A stretch of DNA of 64,000 nt, taken from NCBI RefSeq assembly GCF_049478495.1, contig NZ_CP168083.1:558001-622000 (forward strand), given 5' to 3'. The notes under the pieces were generated by a model that was not told the DNA's origin, searched no databases, and saw only the letters and a program-made list of their open reading frames with translations. Shown here piece after piece: positions 1 to 8,178 of this stretch; position 1 is the first letter of the stretch; the number at the start of each line of letters is the position of its first letter. Position numbers and translations under genes: made by a program. Source of the DNA: P36-A1 sp049478495 (GTDB lineage Bacteria; Bacillota_I; Bacilli_A; JAJDGJ01).

Positions 1-1
1 T

Positions 2-1102
2 AAGGTAGAAACAAGAATACTTAGTTCAGAAGAAATATTAGAGAAAGAACCACATGTAAAAAAAGATGCTAAACTAGGTTTATTTGCACCAACAGCAGGA
101 ATAGTCTATCCATGGCAAATGTGTCTAGCTTTAATGGACCATGCTATAAGTAATGGTGTAGAACTAAGATTAAATCAAGAAGTAATAAAGATAGAAAAAA
201 TAGAACAAGGTTTTTTAATAACTACAAAAGATAATCAGTATCAAACAAAAAATATCATAAATTGTGCAGGAGTATACGGTGCTAAAATTCAAGGTATGTT
301 AGAAAAACCACAATATGATATTAGACCTCGTAAAGGAGAGTACTATGTTTTAACAAGAGGAAATTTTGAATATGTTAATCATGTAATATTCCCATTACCA
401 ACAGAAAGAGGAAAAGGGGTATTAGCAGTACCAATTAGTGAAAGAGAAATATTAGTAGGACCAACATCTGATTATGTCGATAGCTTTGATGATCTTTCTA
501 CTACAGCAGAAAAATTAGCATATTTAAAAGAAGAAATATTACATACAATGAATGATATGCCAGTTGATAGAATAATGAGATCATTTGCTGGATTAAGAGC
601 AACTAGTGAAAAACATGACTTTGATATAAGTGCATCAAAAGAAAATAAAGGCTTATATAATGTTATTGGAATAGAATCACCAGGATTAGCAAGCTCACCT
701 GCAATTGCTAAATATGTAAGTAAAATAGCACAATTTGAAAAATTACCTAAAAAAACAGATTTCAAAGAATATCAAGCAACAACAAGAATAAGAAATCTTA
801 AAATGCCAGAAAGAATAGAAAAAATACCAGAAAATAACCTTTATGGAAATATTGTGTGTCGTTGCGAAAATATTTCTGAACAAGAAATAGTTGAAGCGAT
901 ACATGGAAATGTAGGAAGTATTAGTGTAAAAGGTATTAAAAAAAGAGTAAGACCAGGTAGTGGTCAATGCCAAGGTGGTTTTTGTGAAGGGCATATAGTA
1001 AAAATAATTGCAAGAGAAAAAGGTATAGATGAAATGGATGTTAAATATGATAATGATAAATCACCTATTTTAGTATCTTTAAGCAAGGAGGAGTATCGCT
1101 AA
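2..1102 (+). CDS. FAD-dependent glycerol-3-phosphate dehydrogenase (partial, 5' end outside window)
   Basis: Probably oxidises sn-glycerol-3-phosphate to dihydroxyacetone phosphate; L-2-hydroxyglutarate oxidase-like enzymes share the fold. The reading frame is open from base 2, so the N-terminal FAD-binding segment lies upstream of the window. The visible part holds the DAO-type substrate domain and then a C-terminal BFD-like [2Fe-2S] domain, with a CRC pair at about 869-877 and a C-x4-C pair (CQGGFC) at about 968-985. The fused iron-sulfur tail suggests transfer of electrons to a partner rather than direct use of oxygen. The stop codon shares one base with the start of the next flavoprotein gene (TAATG), so translation is coupled. 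The genes that follow (flavoprotein, DUF1667, GlpP, GlpF, GlpK) support the glycerol assignment. The exact substrate is inferred from this context. Confidence 0.8.
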   Translation, partial: KVETRILSSEEILEKEPHVKKDAKLGLFAPTAGIVYPWQMCLALMDHAISNGVELRLNQEVIKIEKIEQGFLITTKDNQYQTKNIINCAGVYGAKIQGMLEKPQYDIRPRKGEYYVLTRGNFEYVNHVIFPLPTERGKGVLAVPISEREILVGPTSDYVDSFDDLSTTAEKLAYLKEEILHTMNDMPVDRIMRSFAGLRATSEKHDFDISASKENKGLYNVIGIESPGLASSPAIAKYVSKIAQFEKLPKKTDFKEYQATTRIRNLKMPERIEKIPENNLYGNIVCRCENISEQEIVEAIHGNVGSISVKGIKKRVRPGSGQCQGGFCEGHIVKIIAREKGIDEMDVKYDNDKSPILVSLSKEEYR

Positions 1103-2355
1103 TGAAACAATATGAACTAGTAATTATTGGTGGTGGACCAGCTGGATTAAAAGCTGCATTAGAAGCAAAAGAAAAAGGAATTAATAATATCTTAATTATT
1201 GAAAGAGAAAATCAATTAGGTGGAATATTACTTCAATGTGTTCACAATGGCTTTGGAATACACGAATTTAAAGAAGAACTTACAGGACCTGAATTTGCAC
1301 AAAAATTAATTGATATGGTAGATAAAGCTAAAATAGAGTATATTTTAGAAACTAGTGTAACTAATATCACAAAAGATAAACATGTTGAATATATATCAAA
1401 AAAAGGCCATGAAATAGTACAAGCTCAAGCGATTATACTTGCAATGGGTTCAAGAGAACGTTCAAGAGGTGCAATATCAATACCTGGAAGTAGACCAGCA
1501 GGAGTACTAACAGCAGGTAGTGCACAAAAATATTTAAACATGGATGGTTATTTAGTAGGGAAAAAAGTATTTATATTAGGTAGTGGAGATATAGGCTTAA
1601 TAATGGCAAGAAGAATGGTATTAGAAGGTGCACAAGTATTAGGAGTTGCTGAAATAATGCCTTATTCAAATGGATTAACTAGAAACATAGTTCAATGTTT
1701 AAATGATTTTGATATACCTTTATATTTATCACACACAGTAACAAATATCATTGGAAAAAATAGATTAAGTAGTATTGAGTTATCACAAGTAGATGATAAA
1801 CTTAAAGTAATAGAAGGAAGTCAAAAAATAATAGAATGTGATACACTTCTTTTATCAGTAGGATTAATTCCAGATAATAACTTAAGTGAATATGCTGGAA
1901 TAAAACTTAGTAGATTAACAAAAGGCGCAATAGTAACAAATGATATGCAAACATCAATACCTGGAATATTTGCCTGTGGAAATGTATTACACATACATGA
2001 TTTGGTAGACTATGTAGTAAATGAGGCAAAAACTTGCGTAAGTGGAGTCGTTGATTATTTAAAAAATAATGCAGAGCCAATGAAACAAATAGAAGTGAAA
2101 AACTTAAATGGTATTAACTATGTAGTACCTCAAATCCTAGATTTGAACAATTTAAAAGAAAAACAAAGACTATATTTTAGAGTAGGTCGTGTCGATCAAA
2201 ATGTCAAAATAAGATTATCTGATAACAAGACAGTAATAAAAGATTTCTTTAAAACACATGTAATACCAGCTGAAATGGACTATATAGAATTTGATAGTAG
2301 TGTATTAGATGAAAACACTCAAAATATAAGTCTTGAACTAATAAAGGAGGGTTAA
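1102..2355 (+). CDS. FAD/NAD(P)-binding oxidoreductase, partner of glycerol-3-P dehydrogenase
   Basis: A 417-residue pyridine nucleotide-disulfide oxidoreductase-type flavoprotein. The N-terminal FAD Rossmann motif IIGGGPAGLKAALEAKEKG is at residues 7-25. A second NAD(P)-binding motif, GSGDIGLIMARRM, is near residue 154. A third FAD-contact region (GIFACGNVLHIHDLVD) is near residue 288. It overlaps the upstream dehydrogenase gene by one base and is followed after four bases by a DUF1667 gene. This trio recurs in glycerol operons of clostridia and Thermotoga, where the flavoprotein is thought to move electrons from glycerol-3-phosphate oxidation to NAD or another acceptor. The exact acceptor cannot be read from the sequence. 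Confidence 0.8.
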   Translation: MKQYELVIIGGGPAGLKAALEAKEKGINNILIIERENQLGGILLQCVHNGFGIHEFKEELTGPEFAQKLIDMVDKAKIEYILETSVTNITKDKHVEYISKKGHEIVQAQAIILAMGSRERSRGAISIPGSRPAGVLTAGSAQKYLNMDGYLVGKKVFILGSGDIGLIMARRMVLEGAQVLGVAEIMPYSNGLTRNIVQCLNDFDIPLYLSHTVTNIIGKNRLSSIELSQVDDKLKVIEGSQKIIECDTLLLSVGLIPDNNLSEYAGIKLSRLTKGAIVTNDMQTSIPGIFACGNVLHIHDLVDYVVNEAKTCVSGVVDYLKNNAEPMKQIEVKNLNGINYVVPQILDLNNLKEKQRLYFRVGRVDQNVKIRLSDNKTVIKDFFKTHVIPAEMDYIEFDSSVLDENTQNISLELIKEG

Positions 2356-2359
2356 TACA

Positions 2360-2725
2360 ATGAAAAAAGAAGTAATTTGTATAGTTTGTCCTAAAGGATG
2401 TCATATTGAAGTAGAACAAAAAGAAGGTCAAGAAATGACTTTTAAATACAATCAATGTAATCGTGGACCAATATATGTAAAAAAAGAATTAACAAATCCA
2501 ACAAGAATGTTAACAACAACAGTAAAAATAGAAGGAGCAATTGTAAACCAACTATCAGTAGTATCATCAAGTGATCTACCAAAAGGTAGAATAATGGACT
2601 GCATGAAAGAACTTGCAAATGTTAAAGTAAAAGCGCCAATAAAAGTTAAAGATGTAGTTTATGCCAATATATTAGGATTAGGTGTAGACATACTAGCAAC
2701 TAAAACTCTTGAAAAAGTTGAATAG
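2360..2725 (+). CDS. DUF1667 family cysteine-rich protein
   Basis: A 121-residue protein of the DUF1667 family, normally encoded beside the glycerol-3-phosphate dehydrogenase and flavoprotein pair. The N-terminus carries C-x2-C-x3-C (CIVCPKGC, residues 7-14), with a fourth Cys in the NQCNRGP segment near residue 33. This could bind an Fe-S cluster or zinc. The start follows a strong AAAGGAGGG ribosome site. By context it is probably a small electron-transfer or assembly subunit of the three-gene complex. Its biochemical role is not established. Confidence 0.75.
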   Translation: MKKEVICIVCPKGCHIEVEQKEGQEMTFKYNQCNRGPIYVKKELTNPTRMLTTTVKIEGAIVNQLSVVSSSDLPKGRIMDCMKELANVKVKAPIKVKDVVYANILGLGVDILATKTLEKVE

Positions 2726-2764
2726 TTAAGATAAACTATAAGTGAGATATTAGGAGGAAGAGAA

Positions 2765-3304
2765 ATGTTCAATAATGGAGTCATCCCAGCCATATCTAAC
2801 TATAAAAACTTAGATTTATTTTTAAATACAGAACATATATATGGAGTAATATTAGACTTTCATATTAATCACTTATCAGATATAATTAATAAAATGCATA
2901 AAAATAACAAAAAAGTCTTTGTACATATAGATATGATACACGGCCTTGCAAATGATAAATATGGAACAGAATATTTATGTCAAAAGCTAAAAGTAGATGG
3001 TATAATATCAACAAAACCAAATGCACTTTTAGCTGCAAAAGCTAATAATTGCCTAGCTATACAAAGGATATTTTTAATAGATTCAACATCTCTTAAAAAA
3101 AGTATAGACTTAGTAAACAAAATACAACCAGATTATTTAGAAGTACTTCCAGCACTAGCATCAAAAATATTTACCACAATAGAATCTCAAATAGATATTC
3201 CAGTAATAGGTGGAGGATTAATAGTTGATAAAGAAGATATAAAAAATTGTTTGGATAATGGACTAGTTGCAGTTACAACTGGTAAAAAAAGTTTATGGTG
3301 TTAA
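2765..3304 (+). CDS. glpP: Glycerol uptake operon antiterminator GlpP
   Basis: A 179-residue protein matching the GlpP antiterminator family: a TIM-barrel-like fold with a conserved GGG phosphate-binding loop (PVIGGGLI, near residue 147) and the segment HIDMIHGLANDKYG near residue 54. In Bacillus, GlpP with bound glycerol-3-phosphate prevents termination in glp leader RNAs. The likely target is visible in this window: the 15-bp terminator hairpin just upstream of glpF at 4273-4307. The gene has an AGGAGGA ribosome site and is followed by a terminator. It is 39 bases after the DUF1667 gene and probably in the same transcript. Confidence 0.88.
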   Translation: MFNNGVIPAISNYKNLDLFLNTEHIYGVILDFHINHLSDIINKMHKNNKKVFVHIDMIHGLANDKYGTEYLCQKLKVDGIISTKPNALLAAKANNCLAIQRIFLIDSTSLKKSIDLVNKIQPDYLEVLPALASKIFTTIESQIDIPVIGGGLIVDKEDIKNCLDNGLVAVTTGKKSLWC

Positions 3305-3331
3305 AAAACTGATTCATTTCAGTTTTTTTTT
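3303..3331 (+). terminator. Terminator after glpP
   Basis: A 10-bp stem (AAAAAACTGA at 3303-3312 pairing with 3319-3328) with a 6-base loop and a run of T. It closes the first glycerol gene group. Confidence 0.8.
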
Positions 3332-3388
3332 GAAAATAAATATAAAAGCTAGCTAAACATGTTAGAATTTAAGAAAGGAGTAGATTAA

Positions 3389-3973
3389 ATGGATAATAAA
3401 GTAAAAGAAAACATAGAATATAAAGATCTAAAACTAATTAAAGAAAAAATTAATGATACCAATTTTTTAGAGTGTGAATTTATCAACTGTACTTTTGAGC
3501 AGTGTGATTTAAATAATGTACTATTTGATAATTGTGAATTTATCAATTGTAATATTCTAAATATAGAAACAAAAAATGCTAATATTAAATATGTTAAATT
3601 TCAAGATTGTAATTTAATAGGAATATATTGGAAAGACTTCTATCATAGTAATAAAAGTATAATTCCAATAAGCAATATTACAAACTGCTTTTTAAAGTAC
3701 AATTCATTCATAAATATGAATTTAAAGAAATTCAACTTTTCAAAACTTGAAATAGAAGAGAGTATTTTTGAAGGATGTAATCTTACAGAAGCAAATTTTA
3801 AAGATACAAGTTTAATAGATACTCAGTTTATTCAATGTGATTTAACAAAAACAAACTTTATAAATGCAAGAGGTTTCATTATAGATATAAAAAACAATGT
3901 AATGAAAAAAGCAAAATTTAGTATGTATGAATCATTAAATTTATTAACTTCTTTAGGTATTGAGATAGTATAA
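3389..3973 (+). CDS. Pentapeptide-repeat protein
   Basis: A 194-residue protein with repeated A/C-(D/N)-L/F-X-X units, for example EFINCTFEQCDLNNVLF near residue 28, SIFEGCNLTEANFKD near 129 and QFIQCDLTKTNFINA near 148. It should fold as a right-handed quadrilateral beta helix. A middle stretch (residues about 75-115) fits the repeat poorly, as in Qnr- and McbG-like proteins where a loop interrupts the coils. Nothing here identifies its target. Some relatives mimic DNA and protect gyrase, but most have no known role. It has its own ribosome site (AAGAAAGGAG) and lies between glpP and glpF without an obvious functional link. Confidence 0.75.
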   Translation: MDNKVKENIEYKDLKLIKEKINDTNFLECEFINCTFEQCDLNNVLFDNCEFINCNILNIETKNANIKYVKFQDCNLIGIYWKDFYHSNKSIIPISNITNCFLKYNSFINMNLKKFNFSKLEIEESIFEGCNLTEANFKDTSLIDTQFIQCDLTKTNFINARGFIIDIKNNVMKKAKFSMYESLNLLTSLGIEIV

Positions 3974-4216
3974 TAAAAAAACACCTAAAAACAACTAAAT
4001 ATAGATAATAAAGGTAAATAATAAAAATGATAAATGTTTAACAAACCTTTTACCTATAGCTTTTTATGTTATTCAATTAGAATAAATCATAAAAAATACA
4101 CGCACTAGACATATATAATATTTTACTATGGATTTATAACAAAGCCTATTTAATCGCATTATCAATTATCTAAATTATAATAAAACTATTATTTTTTTTA
4201 CAATTATAAGTGTTGC

Positions 4217-4230
4217 TTAAAGCGTTTTCT
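4217..4230 (+). promoter_or_regulatory. cre-like CcpA site 1, upstream of glpF
   Basis: TTAAAGCGTTTTCT matches 12 of 14 positions of the Gram-positive cre consensus TGWAANCGNTNWCA. It lies about 140 bases before glpF and suggests carbon catabolite repression of glycerol uptake. Confidence 0.6.
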
Positions 4231-4272
4231 TATGATAAACTTTGGTTAAAGTTAATAAGCGAATTATCTTAG

Positions 4273-4307
4273 AGAAAAGCAAAAACATTTACTGTTTTTG
4301 CTTTTCT
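4273..4307 (+). terminator. Leader terminator of glpFK, probable GlpP target
   Basis: A perfect 15-bp stem (4273-4287 with 4293-4307) and a 5-base loop. The descending arm is T-rich. It sits about 50 bases before the glpF start, which is where GlpP-controlled terminators lie in Bacillus glp leaders. The encoded GlpP homologue fits this role. Control by GlpP is inferred. Confidence 0.75.
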
Positions 4308-4320
4308 TATTAATGGGAAT

Positions 4321-4334
4321 TGAAAGCGTTTTAA
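4321..4334 (+). promoter_or_regulatory. cre-like CcpA site 2, in glpF leader
   Basis: TGAAAGCGTTTTAA matches 13 of 14 cre consensus positions. It lies downstream of the leader terminator and 11 bases before the glpF ribosome site, where a bound CcpA would act as a roadblock. Confidence 0.65.
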
Positions 4335-4358
4335 TTAAATTAATAGGAGGATCTTTAA

Positions 4359-5060
4359 ATGGAAAAGATTATTATTGGTGAGTTGTTAGGAACATTTGTA
4401 CTTATACTGTTTGGTACTGGTACATGTGCTGCTAATTCACTAAGAAAAAGTTATGCGCAAAACACAGGATGGGTATTCATCACATTAGGTTGGGGATTTG
4501 CAGTTTTTGCAGGTATTATAGTTTCTTCACCTTTATCTGGTGCACATCTAAATCCAGCAGTTAGTTTAGGTTTCTTTTTACAAGGAAGCATGTCAATTGT
4601 AGAACTATTAGCTTATATAGGAGCTCAATTAGTAGGAGCAATCTTAGGAGCAGCAGCAGTTTATCAACTATACTATCATCACTTTTATGTTGAAGATGAA
4701 GATTATGGTGGTGTATTCTTTACAGCTCCAGCAATTAAAGATTCAGTAAGAAACTTTTTTGCAGAGCTAGTTGGAACAGCAACTTTAGTATTATTTATAA
4801 TGATGATGGCACATGATAAATCAGCTAACTCTTTATTTGTACCATTTATGATTGTTGCAATTGGTATTGCACTTGGATCATTAACAGGGTATGCAATTAA
4901 TCCAGTAAGAGATTTTGGACCAAGAATAGTTTACTCATTAACAAAGATGGGAAAAAAATATTCAGCAAACTGGTCATATGCTTGGGTACCAATAGTAGGA
5001 CCGCTATGTGGAGCAGTAGTGGCAAGTTTAATTTATACTTTAATGCTTAACTATTTATAA
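4359..5060 (+). CDS. glpF: Glycerol facilitator (aquaglyceroporin)
   Basis: A 233-residue MIP-family channel for passive glycerol uptake across the cell membrane. Six membrane segments are visible. The first pore loop has a standard NPA motif (HLNPAVSLG, near residue 66). The second loop reads NPV (INPVRDFGPR, near residue 185) in place of NPA and keeps the Arg of the glycerol selectivity filter. The start follows AGGAGGA. glpK begins 18 bases downstream with its own ribosome site, so the two form an operon. The leader carries cre sites and a GlpP-type terminator. Length is normal for the family. Confidence 0.93.
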   Translation: MEKIIIGELLGTFVLILFGTGTCAANSLRKSYAQNTGWVFITLGWGFAVFAGIIVSSPLSGAHLNPAVSLGFFLQGSMSIVELLAYIGAQLVGAILGAAAVYQLYYHHFYVEDEDYGGVFFTAPAIKDSVRNFFAELVGTATLVLFIMMMAHDKSANSLFVPFMIVAIGIALGSLTGYAINPVRDFGPRIVYSLTKMGKKYSANWSYAWVPIVGPLCGAVVASLIYTLMLNYL

Positions 5061-5078
5061 AAAAGGAGAACAATAATA

Positions 5079-6572
5079 ATGGAAAAATATGTCTTATCAC
5101 TTGATTTAGGAACAACTTCAATAAGAGCAATCTTATTCAACAAAAAAGGAGAAATCCATGCAGTTGAACAAAGAGAATTTACACAATACTTTCCAGAAGC
5201 TGGTTGGGTAGAACACGATGCAAATGAAATTTGGTTAACAACACTTTCAGTTCTAGCAACTTTAGTAGTTAACAATGAAATTGAAGCAGAACAAATTGAT
5301 AGCATAGGAATTACTAATCAACGTGAAACTACCGTAATGTGGGATAAAAAAACAGGTTTACCTGTATATAATGCCATTGTTTGGCAATCAAGACAATCAG
5401 CTGAAATATGCGATGAATTAATTGCTTCAGGTTATGAAACAAAATTTAAAGAAAAAACTGGACTACCTATTGATGCTTATTTCTCAGGAACAAAAGTTAA
5501 ATGGATTTTAGATAATGTAGAAGGTGTAAGAGAAAGAGTAGAAAAAGGTAAAGTTTTATTTGGAACAATTGATACTTGGATAATTTGGAAATTAACAGCT
5601 GGTAAAGCTCATGTTACTGATTACTCTAATGCATCAAGAACTTTAATGTATAATATAATAGATTTGGAATGGGATAAAGAAATACTAGAAATTTTAAATA
5701 TTCCAGAATGTATACTTCCAGAAGTAAAACCTTCATCAGAAGTTTATGGTATAACAGAACCTGCAATCTTATTTGGTTTTGAAATACCAATTGCAGGAAT
5801 CGCTGGAGATCAACAAGCAGCTTTATTTGGACAAGGATGTTTTGAAGAAGGATTTGTTAAAAACACTTATGGAACAGGTTGTTTCATGTTAATGAATACA
5901 GGAACAAAACCAGTTATTTCTCATAATGGTTTATTAACAACAATCGCTTGGGGAATAGATGGTAAAGTTGAATATGCATTAGAAGGTTCAATCTTTGTAG
6001 CAGGAAGTTCAGTTCAATGGTTACGCGATAGCTTAAGACTAATTGAAAATGCAGCAGATACAGAAAAATATGCTAAAAGAATTGAAAATACTCAAGGAGT
6101 ATACGTAGTACCAGCCTTTGTAGGATTAGGATCACCATATTGGGATCAAGATGCAAGAGGTGCAATATTTGGTTTAACAAGAGGTAGTGGAAAAGAAGAA
6201 GTAGTTCGTGCAACCTTAGAATCAATTTGTTATCAAACAAAAGACATAGTAGAAATAATGGCAGATGAATCAGGATTCCCTCTTAAAAAATTAAGAGTAG
6301 ATGGTGGAGCAGTTGCCAATAGATTCTTAATGCAATTCCAATCAGATATTTTAGGAGTAGAAATAGATGTTCCAAAAGTTACTGAAACAACAGCCTTAGG
6401 TGCTGCATATCTTGCAGGATTAGCTACAGGTTATTGGACAAATAAAGAAGACATATCAAAACAATGGGCAGTTGATTGTAACTATAAACCAAACATGGAT
6501 GAAGAAACTAAAGAAAAACTTTATTCAGGATGGAAAAAAGCAGTAGCAGCAACAATGTCATTTAAAAATTAA
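5079..6572 (+). CDS. glpK: Glycerol kinase
   Basis: A 497-residue FGGY-family kinase that converts glycerol and ATP to sn-glycerol-3-phosphate. The N-terminal phosphate-1 motif SLDLGTTSIRAI is at residues 6-17. The substrate segment GITNQRETTVMWDK is near residue 77. The family signature region GLGSPYWDQDARGAIFGLTRG is near residue 347, and the C-terminal ATP-site glycines (LRVDGGAV) are near 403. Length is typical. It shares a transcript with glpF. Its natural terminator is now split by the ISL3 insertion. Confidence 0.96.
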   Translation: MEKYVLSLDLGTTSIRAILFNKKGEIHAVEQREFTQYFPEAGWVEHDANEIWLTTLSVLATLVVNNEIEAEQIDSIGITNQRETTVMWDKKTGLPVYNAIVWQSRQSAEICDELIASGYETKFKEKTGLPIDAYFSGTKVKWILDNVEGVRERVEKGKVLFGTIDTWIIWKLTAGKAHVTDYSNASRTLMYNIIDLEWDKEILEILNIPECILPEVKPSSEVYGITEPAILFGFEIPIAGIAGDQQAALFGQGCFEEGFVKNTYGTGCFMLMNTGTKPVISHNGLLTTIAWGIDGKVEYALEGSIFVAGSSVQWLRDSLRLIENAADTEKYAKRIENTQGVYVVPAFVGLGSPYWDQDARGAIFGLTRGSGKEEVVRATLESICYQTKDIVEIMADESGFPLKKLRVDGGAVANRFLMQFQSDILGVEIDVPKVTETTALGAAYLAGLATGYWTNKEDISKQWAVDCNYKPNMDEETKEKLYSGWKKAVAATMSFKN

Positions 6573-6580
6573 TAAGCATA

Positions 6581-6593
6581 AAAAAACTAACTT
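6581..6593 (+). terminator. Left arm of a terminator split by an IS
   Basis: Bases 6581-6593 (AAAAAACTAACTT) are the exact reverse complement of 8187-8199. Without the IS and one TSD copy they form a 13-bp stem with the 8-base loop CATTTATA and T runs on both sides. That would be a bidirectional terminator between the convergent glpK and pyruvate oxidase genes. Confidence 0.85.
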
Positions 6594-6601
6594 CATTTAT
6601 A
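6594..6601. repeat. Target-site duplication, left
   Basis: CATTTATA here and again at 8179-8186, directly outside the two IS ends. Eight bases is the usual ISL3-family TSD length. Confidence 0.9.
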
Positions 6602-6725
6602 GGCTCTTTGTCAAATAGGGTGGAATTTTACAATTTGATATATGAGTTAGAACAGGATATAACGGCTCTTTGTCAAATAGGGTGGAATTTTACAATTTGA
6701 TATATGAGTTAGTACAGGATATAAC
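6602..6725. repeat. 62-bp tandem duplication at the left IS end
   Basis: Units 6602-6663 and 6664-6725 differ at one base (AGAACAGG against AGTACAGG). Each carries a full copy of the left terminal inverted repeat, so the element has two potential left ends. Confidence 0.92.
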
Positions 6726-6756
6726 AGAAATGTTGTATCCTTTTTTTATGATTTTT

Positions 6757-8037
6757 CTATACAATTAATAATTCTTGTATCATTATTCTAGTTTTTAATC
6801 TTTCAAATCTTCTAAACCCGCAAGATATTGTTTTTAACTTCTTGAATTTAGATATTGTACCTTCTATTATTCCATTATTATACTCAACATCGAAACTATC
6901 TTTAATATATTCATAATACTTAATAAAGGTAGATATACAAGTTTTAATTTTATCTGAAGCTAATTTATTAGGCTGATCAATTGTTTTCTTAAACATTTCC
7001 ATATTATTGTATTTTAAAGAAAATAGTAAATCTTGATATATTTCATAATTATTTTTAAAGTCCTCATTATTCTCGATTAAATAATTTAGAATTGCTTTAT
7101 TGTTTGTAAACTTATAATTAAAGGTTGCATGCTTAAACATAACTTCTGAAAGATTCTCTTTTAACTGTAATATTGGTTTCCAAAAATTTTTGAACTTATT
7201 TCTGTTTTTTTCATCTGCATTCATAATTGCAACTCTAGTTTTATTAAAGGCTCTAGTTAAATTCTGATAAATATGAAATCTATCTAATATTATTTTAGCA
7301 TTAGTAAAGACATTTTTAATGATTTCAATATAAGGTGTATACATATCAATTACAATATATTCAACATTATCAATAGCTTCTTTTGTATAGTAGCTAAAAT
7401 AGTTCTCTAAGTAAGCTTTTTGTCTGTTTTCTACGATATCTAGTAGCTTTCTTTTTTCACCATCCATAATAACAAAGGACATATTGCCATCAGCATCTTT
7501 AGTAGATTTAAACTCATCAAAATGAAGTACTTTTGGTAAATAGGATTTAATAGTAGTAGATTTAGCAGCCTCTGCATAAGTATCTAATACTCTAAAAACA
7601 GAATGTGTAGATACATTATGATCTTTAGCAATATAAGTACAAGTAAGCATATCAGTTAATTTAAGAGCAATAAGATATTTAACTTTATTAGAAATAAAAC
7701 ATCCAGGATTAGTTAGGGTATTAGCAGGAATAAAAGTTTTATTACATTCCATACATTTGTAACGAGTTTTAGTAAGCTTTAAATAAGCATCAAAACCAGA
7801 AACCATAGGTAATTTAATAAGAGATACTTTTTTATTATGTACATAAAATTTATTATGAACTTTATTACATTTAGGACAAACATTATCATTAAAAAATAGA
7901 ATTCCATAAAAAACTTTAGAAATATTATCTTTAATTTTTTCATCTTGAAATTTATATATGTTAATATTGGAGTCATTAATTCCAATAATTTCTTTTAATT
8001 CTTTATTGTTTTTATTAATTATGTTATTATTAATCAT
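6757..8037 (-). CDS. ISL3-family transposase
   Basis: A 426-residue DDE transposase. The N-terminal zinc ribbon shows two C-x2-C pairs (CPKC near residue 55, CMEC near 95). A helix-turn-helix follows at about 130-150. The catalytic core has conserved blocks HFDEFKST (near 173) and VIDMYTPY (near 230), then ILDRFHIYQNLTRAFNKTR (near 250). The C-terminal block NNGIIEGTISKFKKLKT supplies the final Glu. The frame is intact and the length is normal. It reads in the same direction as the upstream pyruvate oxidase gene, which has lost its terminator. Its own start has an AAGGAGAT ribosome site. Confidence 0.93.
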   Translation of the reverse strand: MINNNIINKNNKELKEIIGINDSNINIYKFQDEKIKDNISKVFYGILFFNDNVCPKCNKVHNKFYVHNKKVSLIKLPMVSGFDAYLKLTKTRYKCMECNKTFIPANTLTNPGCFISNKVKYLIALKLTDMLTCTYIAKDHNVSTHSVFRVLDTYAEAAKSTTIKSYLPKVLHFDEFKSTKDADGNMSFVIMDGEKRKLLDIVENRQKAYLENYFSYYTKEAIDNVEYIVIDMYTPYIEIIKNVFTNAKIILDRFHIYQNLTRAFNKTRVAIMNADEKNRNKFKNFWKPILQLKENLSEVMFKHATFNYKFTNNKAILNYLIENNEDFKNNYEIYQDLLFSLKYNNMEMFKKTIDQPNKLASDKIKTCISTFIKYYEYIKDSFDVEYNNGIIEGTISKFKKLKTISCGFRRFERLKTRIMIQELLIV

Positions 8038-8153
8038 GACATTTATCTCCTTAATTTAGTTTTGTCGCTTAAATTATAACAAAGATAAATGTCTTTTTCT
8101 TTATATTAACAATTTAAGGGTGGATAACATTTCAAGTAATACTTGAATTTGTT

Positions 8154-8178
8154 ATTCCACCCTATAAATTATAGAACC
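8154..8178 (-). repeat. Right terminal inverted repeat of ISL3 element
   Basis: The reverse complement reads GGTTCTATAATTTATAGGG and continues TGGAAT. It shares 18 of 25 positions with the left end at 6602-6626, including an identical inner ATAGGGTGGAAT. Confidence 0.8.

Larger units (their letters stand above)
3974..4358. promoter_or_regulatory. glpFK leader region
   Basis: A 385-base gap before glpF. It holds two cre-like sites (4217-4230 and 4321-4334) and the leader terminator hairpin at 4273-4307. Bases 3974-4200 are AT-rich with nothing recognised. A TATAAT at 4176-4181 lacks a convincing -35 box, so the promoter is not placed. Confidence 0.5.
6602..8178 (-). mobile_element. Intact ISL3-family insertion sequence
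   Basis: A 1577-base element with an exact 8-bp TSD. Its imperfect terminal inverted repeats begin GGCTCTTTGTC at the left (6602) and GGTTCTATAAT reading inward from 8178. The inner part ATAGGGTGGAAT is identical in both. It encodes one transposase on the minus strand. The left 62 bases are tandemly duplicated. It lies in the same orientation as a decayed copy at about 11.24-12.67 kb. Confidence 0.9.

Noticed and set aside
4242..4270. TTGGTT-17-TATCTT as the glpFK promoter
   Set aside because: It would start the transcript inside the leader terminator hairpin, which would destroy the antitermination design.
7779..7985. Short frames opposite or out of frame within the transposase genes (also 12323-12529 and 11259-11462)
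   Set aside because: They are shadows of the IS coding sequence in other frames and have no start signals.
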